Shown here: positions 26,187-35,517 of the stretch, piece after piece
How positions within the stretch are numbered: the first letter of the stretch is position 1
How the letters are laid out: every line of letters starts with the position of its first letter
From: Sphingomonas sp. G-3-2-10
GTDB lineage: Bacteria > Pseudomonadota > Alphaproteobacteria > Sphingomonadales > Sphingomonadaceae
NCBI RefSeq assembly: GCF_012927115.1
Contig: NZ_JABBFY010000001.1
Location: forward strand, 2,170,001-2,234,000
Direction: 5' to 3'
DNA length: 64,000 bases
Translations under genes and position numbers: made by a program
Notes under the pieces: model-generated
Seen by the model: only the letters and a program-made list of their open reading frames with translations
The model's database searches: none
Told to the model about the DNA's origin: nothing

Positions 26187-28058
26187 CTAAGCAGCGGCGC
26201 TCTGCAACGCAGGCTGCGCCTGCGCCGCTTTCAGCGTGATCACCGCGCGGGCGCCGTGGCCCTTGCCTTCGCTCTTCAGCTCCAGCGCGCCTTCCATCGC
26301 CAGCATCGAATTGGCGCACCAGTGCAGTCCCAGCCCGCCCGACTTGTGCTCGCGGGTCGAAAAGCCCCGCTGGAACAGGGTCGCGCCCTTTTCGGGATCG
26401 AAGCCTTCGCCATCGTCGCGGATGATGATCTCCACCCGGCCCTCGCGTTCGTGGATCGAAACCGAGATGCTGCCGCTGTTACGGCCCGTGGCGGCGATCG
26501 CTTCGGCCGAGTTCGAGAATAGATTGCCGACGACCTGGCTCAGGATCACGCGATTGGCCATCACCAGATGCGGCTTCGACGGGAAGCTGAACGCGATCGA
26601 ACTGCCGCCCGAATAGCGCGCGATCGTGGCGTTCTGCGCAACGATGTCCGACATGTCGCACGCCGCGAGCTGCGGCCGCTCATGCGCAGCTTCCTGCTGC
26701 TGGCCGATGATTTCGAGAACATGGTGCAGTGCCTCGCGGCCGATCTGGTTCTGCTTGTTCCGGTCCTCGCGCTCGGTCTCGACGGCGTGGACCGCGGCCG
26801 CAAGGAACGCGACCAGCTTCTGACGGCGGGCGTCGGGAATGTCGTTGCGCATCAGTTCGCCCAGCGCGCGATCGAGGATATCCTTGTCGATCGGCTGCTG
26901 GCGCGCGGCGCCCTGGCTCAGCACGGTGCTGATCGGGTTCAGCGCGTTGCGGACATTGTGCATCACCGCGACCGCGCTTTCGCTGCGGCCCAGCGTGAAA
27001 CTCTGCACCTCCAGCTGCTCCCGCAGATCCTTGAGCTGCTTCAGCATCGCATTGAAGCTGGTGACGAGACTGCCAATCTCGTCGCCACGCGGCTCCTCGA
27101 TCAACAGGCCGAGCGAACCCGATTCCTGCACCACGCCCATATGCTGCTCGACCCGGTTGAGCGGCTTCAGCACCATCCGCACGATCATGCGCCGCAGCAC
27201 CCACAGCACGATGATCAGCAGCACGCTCGATCCCACCACCGCGAGCAGCAGCATACGCCGGCCCAGGCCGGAGAGGTCGCGCGGCACGTCATAGGTCACC
27301 GTCGCGACCGGGCGGCCGGTCACCCCGGCGATCGGAACAGCGATGTTGAGGCTCGAATCGTGCGGCGTGACGCTGACATCGGCCTGCGGGTTCGCAAGCT
27401 CGAGCTTCGCATCGAGCCGCAGCAGATTGTACAGCTGCTTGCTGTCGATCGTGCGGGCCATGATGACATAGCCGCGCGGATCGCCGCTCCCGTCGGACTT
27501 GCGCACCTGCGCGATGCCGACCGCGGCAAGCCGGTCGCCGAACTTGGCGTAGAAATTGGCCGAGCTCTGCCCGTGCAGCGCCTTGGCCGGATCGATCGTC
27601 GCCAGCGTGCGGACCAGCGCGTCGCGCATCGCGGGCACGTCCCTCTCGCTTTCCAGATCGAGCCAGCGGGCGATTACCACGCGGCGATCGTTGTCGAGAT
27701 AGGCCATCCCGTTGACGCCGAGATTGACCATCGCGAGCGGCGAGAAGCTGTCCTTCTCGAATGTCTCGTTATGATCGGCCATGTAGTTGTAGCTGTCGGT
27801 CCAGTCGCCATAGTCCTTGACCGTGCCCTGCACCTTCGAGGCGAATTCGCCGAGCACGCCATTGGTGCGCTGGACATGGCCGTCCACCGCGCCCTGCTCC
27901 AGCTGATTGAAGCTGGGCGTGATGACGCTGGCGAGCAGCAGGGTAAGCGCAACGGCGCCGAGCAGGCCGACGCCGGTCAGGATCAGCACCAGTTTGGCGC
28001 CGAGCGATGCGGGGACGGCGAAGCGCCGGCCCGGCCGCCCGGCCGAGCGAGCAGACAT
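26187..28058 (-). CDS. CHASE4-HAMP sensor histidine kinase
   Basis: A 623-residue membrane kinase. It has helix 1 (about 20-45), a periplasmic CHASE4-like sensor (about 50-255) with DYGDWTDSYNYM and the partner motif NGMAYLDND, helix 2 (about 268-290), a HAMP domain (290-345), and an unusual phosphoacceptor region with His367 in AVMHNVRNALNPIS, where Asn follows the His as in some NtrB/RsbT-like kinases. The ATPase domain (about 500-610) has NLFSNSAEAI, RDDGEGFDP and SGGLGLHWC. Its ATG shares one base with the stop of the REC-GGDEF-EAL gene (TGATG), so it is likely to signal to that protein. The start region is Arg-rich and cytoplasmic. Confidence 0.88.
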   Translation of the reverse strand: MSARSAGRPGRRFAVPASLGAKLVLILTGVGLLGAVALTLLLASVITPSFNQLEQGAVDGHVQRTNGVLGEFASKVQGTVKDYGDWTDSYNYMADHNETFEKDSFSPLAMVNLGVNGMAYLDNDRRVVIARWLDLESERDVPAMRDALVRTLATIDPAKALHGQSSANFYAKFGDRLAAVGIAQVRKSDGSGDPRGYVIMARTIDSKQLYNLLRLDAKLELANPQADVSVTPHDSSLNIAVPIAGVTGRPVATVTYDVPRDLSGLGRRMLLLAVVGSSVLLIIVLWVLRRMIVRMVLKPLNRVEQHMGVVQESGSLGLLIEEPRGDEIGSLVTSFNAMLKQLKDLREQLEVQSFTLGRSESAVAVMHNVRNALNPISTVLSQGAARQQPIDKDILDRALGELMRNDIPDARRQKLVAFLAAAVHAVETEREDRNKQNQIGREALHHVLEIIGQQQEAAHERPQLAACDMSDIVAQNATIARYSGGSSIAFSFPSKPHLVMANRVILSQVVGNLFSNSAEAIAATGRNSGSISVSIHEREGRVEIIIRDDGEGFDPEKGATLFQRGFSTREHKSGGLGLHWCANSMLAMEGALELKSEGKGHGARAVITLKAAQAQPALQSAAA

Positions 28059-29992
28059 CAGCCGTGGGTCCCGTTACCTGCCTGAATCTCGGGAAGCTCG
28101 ACCGCTTCCTCGTCTTCCTCCACCGCCATGAAGCGCTGGGTGGCGAGCCAGAGGGCATCTTCCTCCGGCATCGGACGCGCGAGATAATAGCCCTGGAGAT
28201 GGCTGCACCCCGCCGCGCGGAGCGACTGAAGCTGGGCCTCGGTCTCGACACCCTCGGCCACCACCTCCAGCCCGAGCGCGCGGCCGAGATGGATGATCGA
28301 ATGGACGATCGCAGCGCTCTCACGCTCGCGGCCCATGCCGTCGATGAAGCTGCGGTCGATCTTCAGGCAATCCAGCGCGAACTTGCGGATATTGTAGAGC
28401 GAGGAATAGCCGGTGCCGAAATCGTCCAGCGCGATGCGGAAGCCCATCTGGCGCAGGCGGAACAGGGTTTCCGACGCGCGTTCGACATCGTCGAAGATCG
28501 CGGTCTCGGTGATCTCGATCTGGAACCGCATCGGGCTGACGCCGCGATGCTGCACCCGCTCGATGATATGGCCCACGAAATTGGGCCGGCGGAACTGGCG
28601 CGGCGAGAAGTTCACCGAGACATATTGCCCCGGCCATTGCTGCAGCACGCGGACCGACTCGTCGATCACCCAGTCGCCCAGTTCGTGGATCAGGTTCGAT
28701 TCCTCGGCGATCGGGATGAACATCCCGGGCGAGATCATGCCATATTCGGGGCTGCACCAGCGCAGCAGCGCCTCGAAGCCCTTCACTTCCAGACCTTCGC
28801 GGCCGACGATCGGCTGAAACACCAGCTTGAGCTCGCCATTGGCGATCGCGGCCGAAAGCCCGCTTTCGATCTGACGGCGGAAGCGGATCGATTCGTCCAT
28901 GCTCTCGTCGAACACGCGGACGATGCCGCGGCCGCCGCGCTTGGCTTCGTTCAGCGCCAGATCGGCGCGGCGCATCACGTCGATCGGGTCGTTCTCCTGG
29001 CCCGCTTCGGCCATGACCACGCCGATCGAGCACCCACCCTGCACCGAATGGCCGAACACCTTGAAGCTGGTCGAGCAGGCCTTGATCAGCTGCTCGCAGG
29101 TCATCACGGCCTCGTCCTCGCTGCCGCATTTCTTGAGCAACGCGAATTCGTCGCCGCCCAGGCGCGCGACAAAGCCGTCCTCGCCGATATTCTCCTGCAG
29201 GATCGCATAGACCATGCGGATCAGTTCATCGCCGGCCAGATGGCCGAACGTGTCGTTGACCAGCTTGAACCGGTCGAGATCCATCATCGCCATGCCGAAG
29301 CATTCGCGCGAGCGGACATAGTCGGTCAGCACGCGCAGGAAGGCGAGCCGGTTCGGCGCGTCGGTCAGCGAATCGTGATTGGCCATGTGCGTGGCCTTGG
29401 ATTCGTTCGCGGCCAGTTCCAGCTTCTGCTCTTCCAGCAGATCGATCTTGTCGGCCAGCGCGGCGCGCGCGGCCTTCAGCTCCAGATCCACCTGCCAGCG
29501 GCTGCCCAGCGCGGTCGCGGTCTGGATCACTTCCTCGGCCTGGAACGGCTTTGCGATGTAGAAGATCTTGTCGGCGGGCCCGGCGGCGCGGCTGATGTCG
29601 AGGGGCGAGAAATCCGAATAGCCGGTGACGATGACGAGGTTGATGTCGGGATCGAGCGCGCGGATGCGGCGCGCAGTTTCCTTGCCGTCGATCCCCGGCG
29701 GCATCCGCACGTCGATGAAGGCGACCGAGAAGCGATCGCCGCTGGCGATGGCCTGCTCGACTGCGTCCACCGCGTCGAGGCCCTGCATGAAATGCGAACA
29801 GTCGAACTCGGTATCGTTCGCCGCGAGCGGCGCGGGCGCCGCGCGGTCTTCGTCGCCGAAGAGTTCCGCCGCCATCGCCGAAAGCGCCGACGCATCGCCG
29901 CCCCCCGCATTGCCGCCGAAGCACTGGCGATACGATTCGTGCATCGCCGGCTCGTCATCCACGATCAGAATGCGCACCTGTCTCACCCCCAT
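28058..29992 (-). CDS. REC-GGDEF-EAL cyclic-di-GMP enzyme
   Basis: A 644-residue response regulator that should control cyclic di-GMP under the overlapping CHASE4 kinase. The receiver starts ILIVDDEP, but the phosphoacceptor in FIDVRMPPGIDG is at Asp94 rather than near 54; about 40 extra residues, rich in Gly, Ala and Asp, lie between the first helix and the active-site strand. The Lys of AKPF follows at 148. GGDEF is intact (RLGGDEF, 277-283), and so is EAL: FEALLRW (406-412), VNFSPRQF, EITET, DDFGTG, LKIDRSF, EGVET and QGYYLARP. Both activities could be present. An upstream Met at residue 1 (MGVRQ) is accepted as start. Confidence 0.92.
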   Translation of the reverse strand: MGVRQVRILIVDDEPAMHESYRQCFGGNAGGGDASALSAMAAELFGDEDRAAPAPLAANDTEFDCSHFMQGLDAVDAVEQAIASGDRFSVAFIDVRMPPGIDGKETARRIRALDPDINLVIVTGYSDFSPLDISRAAGPADKIFYIAKPFQAEEVIQTATALGSRWQVDLELKAARAALADKIDLLEEQKLELAANESKATHMANHDSLTDAPNRLAFLRVLTDYVRSRECFGMAMMDLDRFKLVNDTFGHLAGDELIRMVYAILQENIGEDGFVARLGGDEFALLKKCGSEDEAVMTCEQLIKACSTSFKVFGHSVQGGCSIGVVMAEAGQENDPIDVMRRADLALNEAKRGGRGIVRVFDESMDESIRFRRQIESGLSAAIANGELKLVFQPIVGREGLEVKGFEALLRWCSPEYGMISPGMFIPIAEESNLIHELGDWVIDESVRVLQQWPGQYVSVNFSPRQFRRPNFVGHIIERVQHRGVSPMRFQIEITETAIFDDVERASETLFRLRQMGFRIALDDFGTGYSSLYNIRKFALDCLKIDRSFIDGMGRERESAAIVHSIIHLGRALGLEVVAEGVETEAQLQSLRAAGCSHLQGYYLARPMPEEDALWLATQRFMAVEEDEEAVELPEIQAGNGTHG

Positions 29993-30272
29993 AGAGTATT
30001 TCCACGGAGTAACCGGGCAGCGTTAACCACGGGTAAAGGGCAAGTTGGAGCCGTCCTTCTCCCGGACGGTTTGGCGTAGGCCGCCATAACCGGTCCTTCC
30101 TGCCCGGAGGGCCGGGGCCACGGGAGCAAGCCGAAGCCGCGATCCGATCCCCGTGGCTTCGGCTTGTATCCGCCGCTGGCGGCGTGGCTTGTATCCGCCG
30201 CTGGCGGAGTGACTTGTACCGCCCCCTCGCCCGCCCTACTCCGTTCAGCGGTTATTCGCGGAAGGGTCGCCC
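29993..30272. repeat. intergenic region with 25-bp tandem repeat and inverted repeat
   Basis: The gap between two divergent genes carries an 11-bp perfect inverted repeat (AAGCCGAAGCC at 30128-30138 with GGCTTCGGCTT at 30155-30165). Overlapping it is a 25-bp tandem repeat starting CTTGTATCCGCCGCTGGCGG, with units at 30163-30187 and 30188-30212 and a partial third to 30223. Units 1 and 2 differ only in the last four bases. I see no gene here. The tandem unit itself contains the small palindrome CCGCCGCTGGCGG. Confidence 0.6.
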
Positions 30273-31157
30273 ATGTTTCTCCCGCTTCTGCTCGCCGTCG
30301 CCGCCCCCGTGGTCTGCGATGCGACCTGGCACGACGCCCAGCGCAATCGCGATGTGCCGATACGGGTGCGGATGCCGGGCGGATCGGGCAAGGCGCCGGT
30401 CATCCTGTTCAGCCACGGACTCGGCGGATCGGTGGAGGCAGGCAAGGCATGGGGCATCGCCTGGGCCGAGGCCGGGTTCATCGTCATTCACCTCCAGCAT
30501 CCCGGCAGCGACGGCCCGGCCGTGCGCGACGCCGGGGCGCAGGCGGCAATGGCGCCCCAGCAACTGATCGCCCGCGTCGGCGACGTCGGCTTCGCGATCG
30601 ACGAGATCGGAAAGCACCCCAGGGTCGGCGCCTGCGACCTCGCCCGCGCCGATACGACGAAGATCGGCATGTCCGGCCACAGCTTCGGCGCGCACACGAC
30701 GCAGGCTGTCGCGGGTCAGCGTTTCGCGCGCGGATCGAGCATCGCCGATCCCCGCATCCGCGCCGCCGTCGCGTTCAGCCCCGCCCCGCCGATGCGCGGG
30801 CCGGGCACCGATACCGATGCGTTCGGCGCGATCGCCATCCCCTTCTTCTCGCTGACCGGCGGCGAGGACGAAGTCGCGCTCACCCCTGTCAAGGCAGCCG
30901 ATCGCCAGCGCCCCTATCGCGCCATGCCTGCCGGCGGGAAATACCTGCTCGTCCTCGACGGGGCGAACCACGCCGCGTTCGGCGGGCAGGATTTCAGCAG
31001 CCACGGCACCGCGCCCGACAGCCATGTCCGCCCAATCGTGATCCGCCTGACCACCCTGTTCTGGCGCTGGACGCTGATGGGCGATGCGCAGGCAAAGGCC
31101 CAACTGGACACGGGCGATCCCGCCCTCGCCCCCCGGGACAGCTTCGAACATCACTAG
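30273..31157 (+). CDS. exported alpha/beta hydrolase (dienelactone hydrolase-like)
   Basis: A 294-residue protein with a short signal peptide (1-15) and an alpha/beta hydrolase fold. The oxyanion loop region is VILFSHGLGGS (43-53), the nucleophile Ser137 lies in MSGHSFGAH, and a His in DGANHAAFGG (about 242) completes the triad; the acid is probably in LTGGEDEVAL. It resembles predicted periplasmic dienelactone hydrolases and platelet-activating-factor acetylhydrolase-like esterases. The substrate is unknown. It is a single gene on the plus strand, 41 nt ahead of the PAS kinase, and may or may not be co-transcribed with it. Confidence 0.8.
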   Translation: MFLPLLLAVAAPVVCDATWHDAQRNRDVPIRVRMPGGSGKAPVILFSHGLGGSVEAGKAWGIAWAEAGFIVIHLQHPGSDGPAVRDAGAQAAMAPQQLIARVGDVGFAIDEIGKHPRVGACDLARADTTKIGMSGHSFGAHTTQAVAGQRFARGSSIADPRIRAAVAFSPAPPMRGPGTDTDAFGAIAIPFFSLTGGEDEVALTPVKAADRQRPYRAMPAGGKYLLVLDGANHAAFGGQDFSSHGTAPDSHVRPIVIRLTTLFWRWTLMGDAQAKAQLDTGDPALAPRDSFEHH

Positions 31158-31198
31158 GCCGTTGATTTGCCGTAACTAATGGCTAGGGTCACGCACGG

Positions 31199-33343
31199 AT
31201 GGCACCCCCCGAGGCCCCTATCGAAACGCTGCCGACGGGCGAGGACGAGTTCCGCCTGATCGCCGACAGTGCGCCCGTGGCGGTCTGGGTCACCCGGCTC
31301 AATCGCCAGCGCAGCTTCGTGAATCGCGCCTATGTCGAGTTTCTCGGCGTTCCCTATGACGAGGCGCTCGTGTTCGACTGGCGCGCGATCATCCATCCCG
31401 AAGATGCGATGCGGCTGTTGCAGGAATCGATCGCGGGCGAAGCCAGCCTGGAGACCTTCTCGCTGGAAGGGCGCTATCGCCGCCATGACGGCGAATGGCG
31501 CTGGCTCAATTCCACATCTTCGCCGCGACGCGACGCAGAGGGGCGGCATATCGGCTTTATCGGCGTCGCCCACGATGTCACCGAGGCCAAGGAAGCCGAA
31601 CTGGCGCTGCGCGATCGCGAGGCGCAGCTTTCGGCCTATATCAGCCAGTCGACCGCCGGCTTTGCCCAGGTCGATCTCGATGGCCGCTTCACCCTGGTCA
31701 ACGATCGCTTCTGCGAGATCGCCGGGTGGCACCGCGACGATCTGATGGGCCGGACGATGCTGTCGATCACCCATCCCGACGACATCAAGCGCAACACCGG
31801 CCTGTTCGAACGCGCGGTCGCGGTCGGCGAGCCCTACACCCATGAGAAACGCTATATCCGCAAGGATGACGGGATCGTTTGGGTCAATAATTCGGTCTCG
31901 GTGATCCGCCGTCCCGATGGCGAGCCGTTCGGTGTGCTCGCGGTGACGCTCGACGTGACCAAGCGGCGCGAAGACGAAGCGTCGCTGCGCAAGGGCGAGG
32001 AGACGCTGCGCCTCGCGATTGAGGGCGCGGGCATGGCGACCTGGGAACTCGATCTGCCGACGATGACCGGCCAATGGTCGCCCAACCGGTTCGATCTGCT
32101 CGGCCTGCCCCGGACTCCGGATCTGCGCGGCACCGTGGACGACTGGCTTGAGCGGATCGTCACCGACGATCGCGAAATGGCGCGCACCGCGTTCGAGCGC
32201 TGCGTCGCGAAGGGCAAGCCCTACACGATCGAATACCGCATCCGCCGGGCAGACACCGGCGAGGAACGCTGGCTGCAAAGCCACGGCAGCCGCGTCGATT
32301 ATGCCGACGAACGTGCCACCCGCTTCGTCGGCATCTCGTTCGACGTGACCGAGCGCAAGCACGCCGAAGAGGAATTGCGCGAGAGCGAAACGCGCTATCG
32401 CACCATGTTCGAGCAGGCGAACGACTTCATCGTCACCATGACGCTCGATCAGATCATAACCTCGGTGAACCCGGCGGTGCTCGGTTCGCTCGGCTATGCG
32501 GAACATGAAGTCGTCGGCCGCTGGATCGGCGATTTCATGGACGAGGATCAGGTCGCGCTCAGCCTCGCCGCGCTCCAGCGCAAGCTGAGCGAAGGCGGTT
32601 CGACTCGCCTGACGATCAACGTCCGGGCGAAGGACGGGCGCGAACTGATCTGGGAAACCAATTCGCGGCTGGGTCTCGACGATCAGGGCCGACCGACCTC
32701 GCTTCAGGCGATCGGCCGCGACATGACCGAGGCCAAGCGCGCCGAAGCGCATCAGAAGCTGCTGATCGACGAGCTGAACCACCGGGTGAAGAACACCCTC
32801 GCCATCGTGCAGGGCATCGTCCAGCAGACCTTCAAGGCGGACGCCAATCCCCGCGCCGCGCGCGCCGCGTTCGAAGGGCGGCTCTCGGCTCTGTCCGAGG
32901 CGCACAATCTGCTCACCCGCGAATTCTGGGGTCCGGTGTCGATGGCGCGGATCATCGACGATGCCGTCGCGCCGCATGGCGGCGATGCGGGCCGGTTCGA
33001 ACTGGAAGGGCCGGACCTGACCATCGCGCCCAAGACCGCGATCAGTCTCGCGCTCGCGATCCACGAACTCGCGACCAATGCCGTCAAGCATGGCGCGCTG
33101 TCGGTTCCCGAAGGTCGGGTCGCGATCCAATGGGCGAAGGCGAGCGGCAACGAACCTCGCCTGAGCCTGATCTGGAGCGAGCATGGCGGTCCACCGGTCA
33201 AGACGCCGTCCAAACGCGGCTTCGGCACGCGCATGATCGAACGCGGCCTCGCCGCCGAACTGGGCGGCAGCGTGAAGATCGAATTCGCGCCCGAAGGGCT
33301 GAAATGCGTGGTCGAGGCGCCGCTGCCCGAGGCGACGGCATGA
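31199..33343 (+). CDS. HWE-family sensor histidine kinase with four PAS domains
   Basis: A 714-residue soluble kinase with no membrane segments. Four PAS repeats can be seen (about 14-128, 140-255, 263-385 and 396-512), each ending in a PAC-like DVTE/DMTE motif. The phosphoacceptor region is DELNHRVKNTLAIVQGI with His528, and the following FEGRLSALSEAHNLL and the C-terminal GFGTRMIERGLAAELGG are diagnostic of HWE kinases. PAS regions suggest light, redox or small-molecule sensing; no flavin Cys motif (NCRFLQ) is present, so it is not an LOV photoreceptor. Its stop overlaps the receiver gene (ATGA). Confidence 0.92.
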   Translation: MAPPEAPIETLPTGEDEFRLIADSAPVAVWVTRLNRQRSFVNRAYVEFLGVPYDEALVFDWRAIIHPEDAMRLLQESIAGEASLETFSLEGRYRRHDGEWRWLNSTSSPRRDAEGRHIGFIGVAHDVTEAKEAELALRDREAQLSAYISQSTAGFAQVDLDGRFTLVNDRFCEIAGWHRDDLMGRTMLSITHPDDIKRNTGLFERAVAVGEPYTHEKRYIRKDDGIVWVNNSVSVIRRPDGEPFGVLAVTLDVTKRREDEASLRKGEETLRLAIEGAGMATWELDLPTMTGQWSPNRFDLLGLPRTPDLRGTVDDWLERIVTDDREMARTAFERCVAKGKPYTIEYRIRRADTGEERWLQSHGSRVDYADERATRFVGISFDVTERKHAEEELRESETRYRTMFEQANDFIVTMTLDQIITSVNPAVLGSLGYAEHEVVGRWIGDFMDEDQVALSLAALQRKLSEGGSTRLTINVRAKDGRELIWETNSRLGLDDQGRPTSLQAIGRDMTEAKRAEAHQKLLIDELNHRVKNTLAIVQGIVQQTFKADANPRAARAAFEGRLSALSEAHNLLTREFWGPVSMARIIDDAVAPHGGDAGRFELEGPDLTIAPKTAISLALAIHELATNAVKHGALSVPEGRVAIQWAKASGNEPRLSLIWSEHGGPPVKTPSKRGFGTRMIERGLAAELGGSVKIEFAPEGLKCVVEAPLPEATA

Positions 33344-33693
33344 CCGCGCTGGAGGGACTGCGCGTGCTGGTCGTCGAAGACGAGCCGATCGTCGCGATGT
33401 GCCTCGAGGACATATTGGACGGCCTTGGTTGCGTCACCATCGGCCCCGCCAGCCGCCTCGCCGACGGGCTGGCGCTGGCACAGGCCGGCGGGCTCGACGC
33501 GGCGATCCTCGACATCAATCTGGGCGGCGAGCGCAGCACCCGCATCGCCGAGGCGCTGCGCGGCGGCGGCGTGCCCTTCGCGTTCGCCAGCGGCTATGGC
33601 GCGGTGCCCGAAGGGTTCGAGAACCAGCCGCTGATCGAGAAACCCTATCGCGAAGCCGATATCCAGGCGGCGCTGGTCCGGCTGCTGGGCTGA
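33340..33693 (+). CDS. single-domain response regulator paired with HWE kinase
   Basis: A 117-residue receiver beginning RVLVVEDEPIVAMCLEDIL, with phosphoacceptor Asp58 in AAILDINLGG, Ser in FASGYG and the conserved Lys in LIEKPY. The INLGG loop is typical of stand-alone receivers linked to HWE kinases. There is no output domain. It overlaps its kinase by four bases. Its stop abuts the convergent glmS stop with no gap. Confidence 0.9.
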   Translation: MTALEGLRVLVVEDEPIVAMCLEDILDGLGCVTIGPASRLADGLALAQAGGLDAAILDINLGGERSTRIAEALRGGGVPFAFASGYGAVPEGFENQPLIEKPYREADIQAALVRLLG

Positions 33694-35517
33694 TTATTCC
33701 ACCGTAACCGACTTCGCCAGGTTGCGCGGCTGGTCGACGTCGGTGCCCTTGGCCACCGCGACATGGTAAGCCAGCAGCTGCACCGGCACGGCATAGACGA
33801 GCGGCGCGATCAGCGGGTGGACACTGGGCATCTCGATCACTGCCTCGGCATCGTCGCCGGCCAGCGCAAGGCCTTCCTTGTCGGAGATCAGCACCACGCG
33901 CGCGCCGCGCGCCTTGGCTTCCTGCATGTTCGACACGGTCTTGTCGAACAGCGGGCCGGAGGGTGCCAGCACGATCAGCGGCACGAGGTCGTCGATCAAC
34001 GCGATCGGACCATGCTTCATCTCGCCCGACGCATAGCCTTCGGCGTGGATATAGCTGATTTCCTTGAGCTTCAGCGCGCCTTCCAGCGCCAGTGGATAGT
34101 CGGGACCGCGGCCGAGATACAGCACGTCGCGCGCTTCCGCGATCTTCGGGGCCATCGCCGCGATCTGCTCGTCGCGCGCCAGCGCCGCGTTGATGCAGGC
34201 CGGCGCCTCGATTAGATGGCGCACGATCTGGCGCTCCTCGCTCGGCGGCATCAGCCCCTTGGCACGGGCAAGATTGACCGACAGCGCGGCCATCACCGCG
34301 AGCTGGCAGGTGAATGCCTTGGTCGAGGCCACCCCGATTTCCGGCCCGGCATGGGTGGAGAGCAGCAGATCGACTTCTCGCGCCATCGAACTGGTCGGCA
34401 CGTTGATGATGCCCGCGGTGGTGACGCCGTTCGCCTTCATGTGGCGCAGCGCCGCCAGCGTGTCGGCGGTCTCGCCCGACTGGCTGACCACAACGCCCAG
34501 CGTATGTGGCAAAAGCACCGGATCCCGGTACCGGAACTCCGACGCCACATCGACTTCCACCGGCACCCGGGCAAACCGCTCGATCCAGTATTTGCCGATC
34601 ATCCCGACATAGGAAGCCGTCCCGCAGGCGACGATCACCACGCGTTCGATCTTCGACAGGTCGAAATGCATATTGGGCATCGCCACCATCTGCTCGACCG
34701 GGCGGATGTACGACTGGAGCGTCTGCGCGACGACCACCGGCTGCTCGTAGATTTCCTTGAGCATGAAATGGGCGTGGTTGCCCTTGTCGATCGCCTCGGC
34801 GGTCGCGCCGGACTGGACGATCGGCCGCTCGACGGGATTGTTGTCGCGATCGAAGATCTCGATCTTCTCGCGCGTCAGCACCGCCCAGTCGCCTTCGTCG
34901 AGATAGGCGATGCGCTGGGTCAGCGTGGCGAGCGCGTGCGCGTCCGAGCCCAGGTAATTCTCGCCATCCCCATAGCCCACGGTCAGCGGCGCGCCGAGGC
35001 GCGCGGCGATCAGCAGGTCGGGCTGGTTGCGGAACAGGAAGGCGATGGCGAACGCGCCGTGGAGGCGCGGCAGCACCGCGGCGACGGCATCGCGCGGAGC
35101 CTTGCCTGCCTTCAGCTCGCGATCGACCAGATGCGCGACGACTTCGGTGTCGGTCTGACTCTTGAACTGGCGCCCTTCCGCGATCAGCGCGTCGCGCAGC
35201 GGCTTGAAATTCTCGATGATGCCGTTGTGGACGATGGTGACGTCGCCCACGATGTGCGGGTGCGCATTGTCCTCGGTCGGCGCACCGTGCGTGGCCCAGC
35301 GAGTATGCGCGATGCCGATCAGGCCGGGCAGCGGGCTTTCGGCGAGGCGGTTGCCCAGATTGGCGAGCTTGCCTTCCGCGCGCCGGCGATCGATCTCGCC
35401 ATTGTGCAACGTGGCGATGCCCGCCGAGTCATAGCCGCGATATTCGAGGCGCTTGAGCCCGTCGAACAGCCGCTGCGCGACGTCGCTGGTGCCGAGGATT
35501 CCGACAATTCCGCACAT
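33694..35517 (-). CDS. glmS: glutamine--fructose-6-phosphate aminotransferase (isomerising)
   Basis: Makes glucosamine-6-phosphate from fructose-6-phosphate and glutamine, the entry to UDP-GlcNAc, peptidoglycan and lipid A. The 607 residues begin MCGIVGILG, so Cys2 is freed as the amidotransferase nucleophile; the glutaminase domain holds HTRWATHGAPTEDNAHPH, and two SIS sugar-isomerase domains follow with SQSGETADTLAALR. The C-terminus KSVTVE is the family ending. The ATG shares one base with the glmU stop (TAATG), so glmU-glmS is one operon and both steps are co-produced. No glmS ribozyme is expected or seen. Confidence 0.96.
   Translation of the reverse strand: MCGIVGILGTSDVAQRLFDGLKRLEYRGYDSAGIATLHNGEIDRRRAEGKLANLGNRLAESPLPGLIGIAHTRWATHGAPTEDNAHPHIVGDVTIVHNGIIENFKPLRDALIAEGRQFKSQTDTEVVAHLVDRELKAGKAPRDAVAAVLPRLHGAFAIAFLFRNQPDLLIAARLGAPLTVGYGDGENYLGSDAHALATLTQRIAYLDEGDWAVLTREKIEIFDRDNNPVERPIVQSGATAEAIDKGNHAHFMLKEIYEQPVVVAQTLQSYIRPVEQMVAMPNMHFDLSKIERVVIVACGTASYVGMIGKYWIERFARVPVEVDVASEFRYRDPVLLPHTLGVVVSQSGETADTLAALRHMKANGVTTAGIINVPTSSMAREVDLLLSTHAGPEIGVASTKAFTCQLAVMAALSVNLARAKGLMPPSEERQIVRHLIEAPACINAALARDEQIAAMAPKIAEARDVLYLGRGPDYPLALEGALKLKEISYIHAEGYASGEMKHGPIALIDDLVPLIVLAPSGPLFDKTVSNMQEAKARGARVVLISDKEGLALAGDDAEAVIEMPSVHPLIAPLVYAVPVQLLAYHVAVAKGTDVDQPRNLAKSVTVE

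Noticed and set aside
28007..30079. 690-codon plus-strand open frame opposite the REC-GGDEF-EAL gene
   Set aside because: No recognisable domain; the opposite strand encodes three intact catalytic domains.
31154..33184. 676-codon minus-strand open frame opposite the PAS/HWE kinase
   Set aside because: Antisense shadow with low-complexity Arg/Ala/Asp composition.
33340..33693. HWE kinase and receiver as the PhyR/NepR general stress module
   Set aside because: The receiver lacks the sigma-like domain of PhyR, and no NepR or EcfG gene is adjacent.
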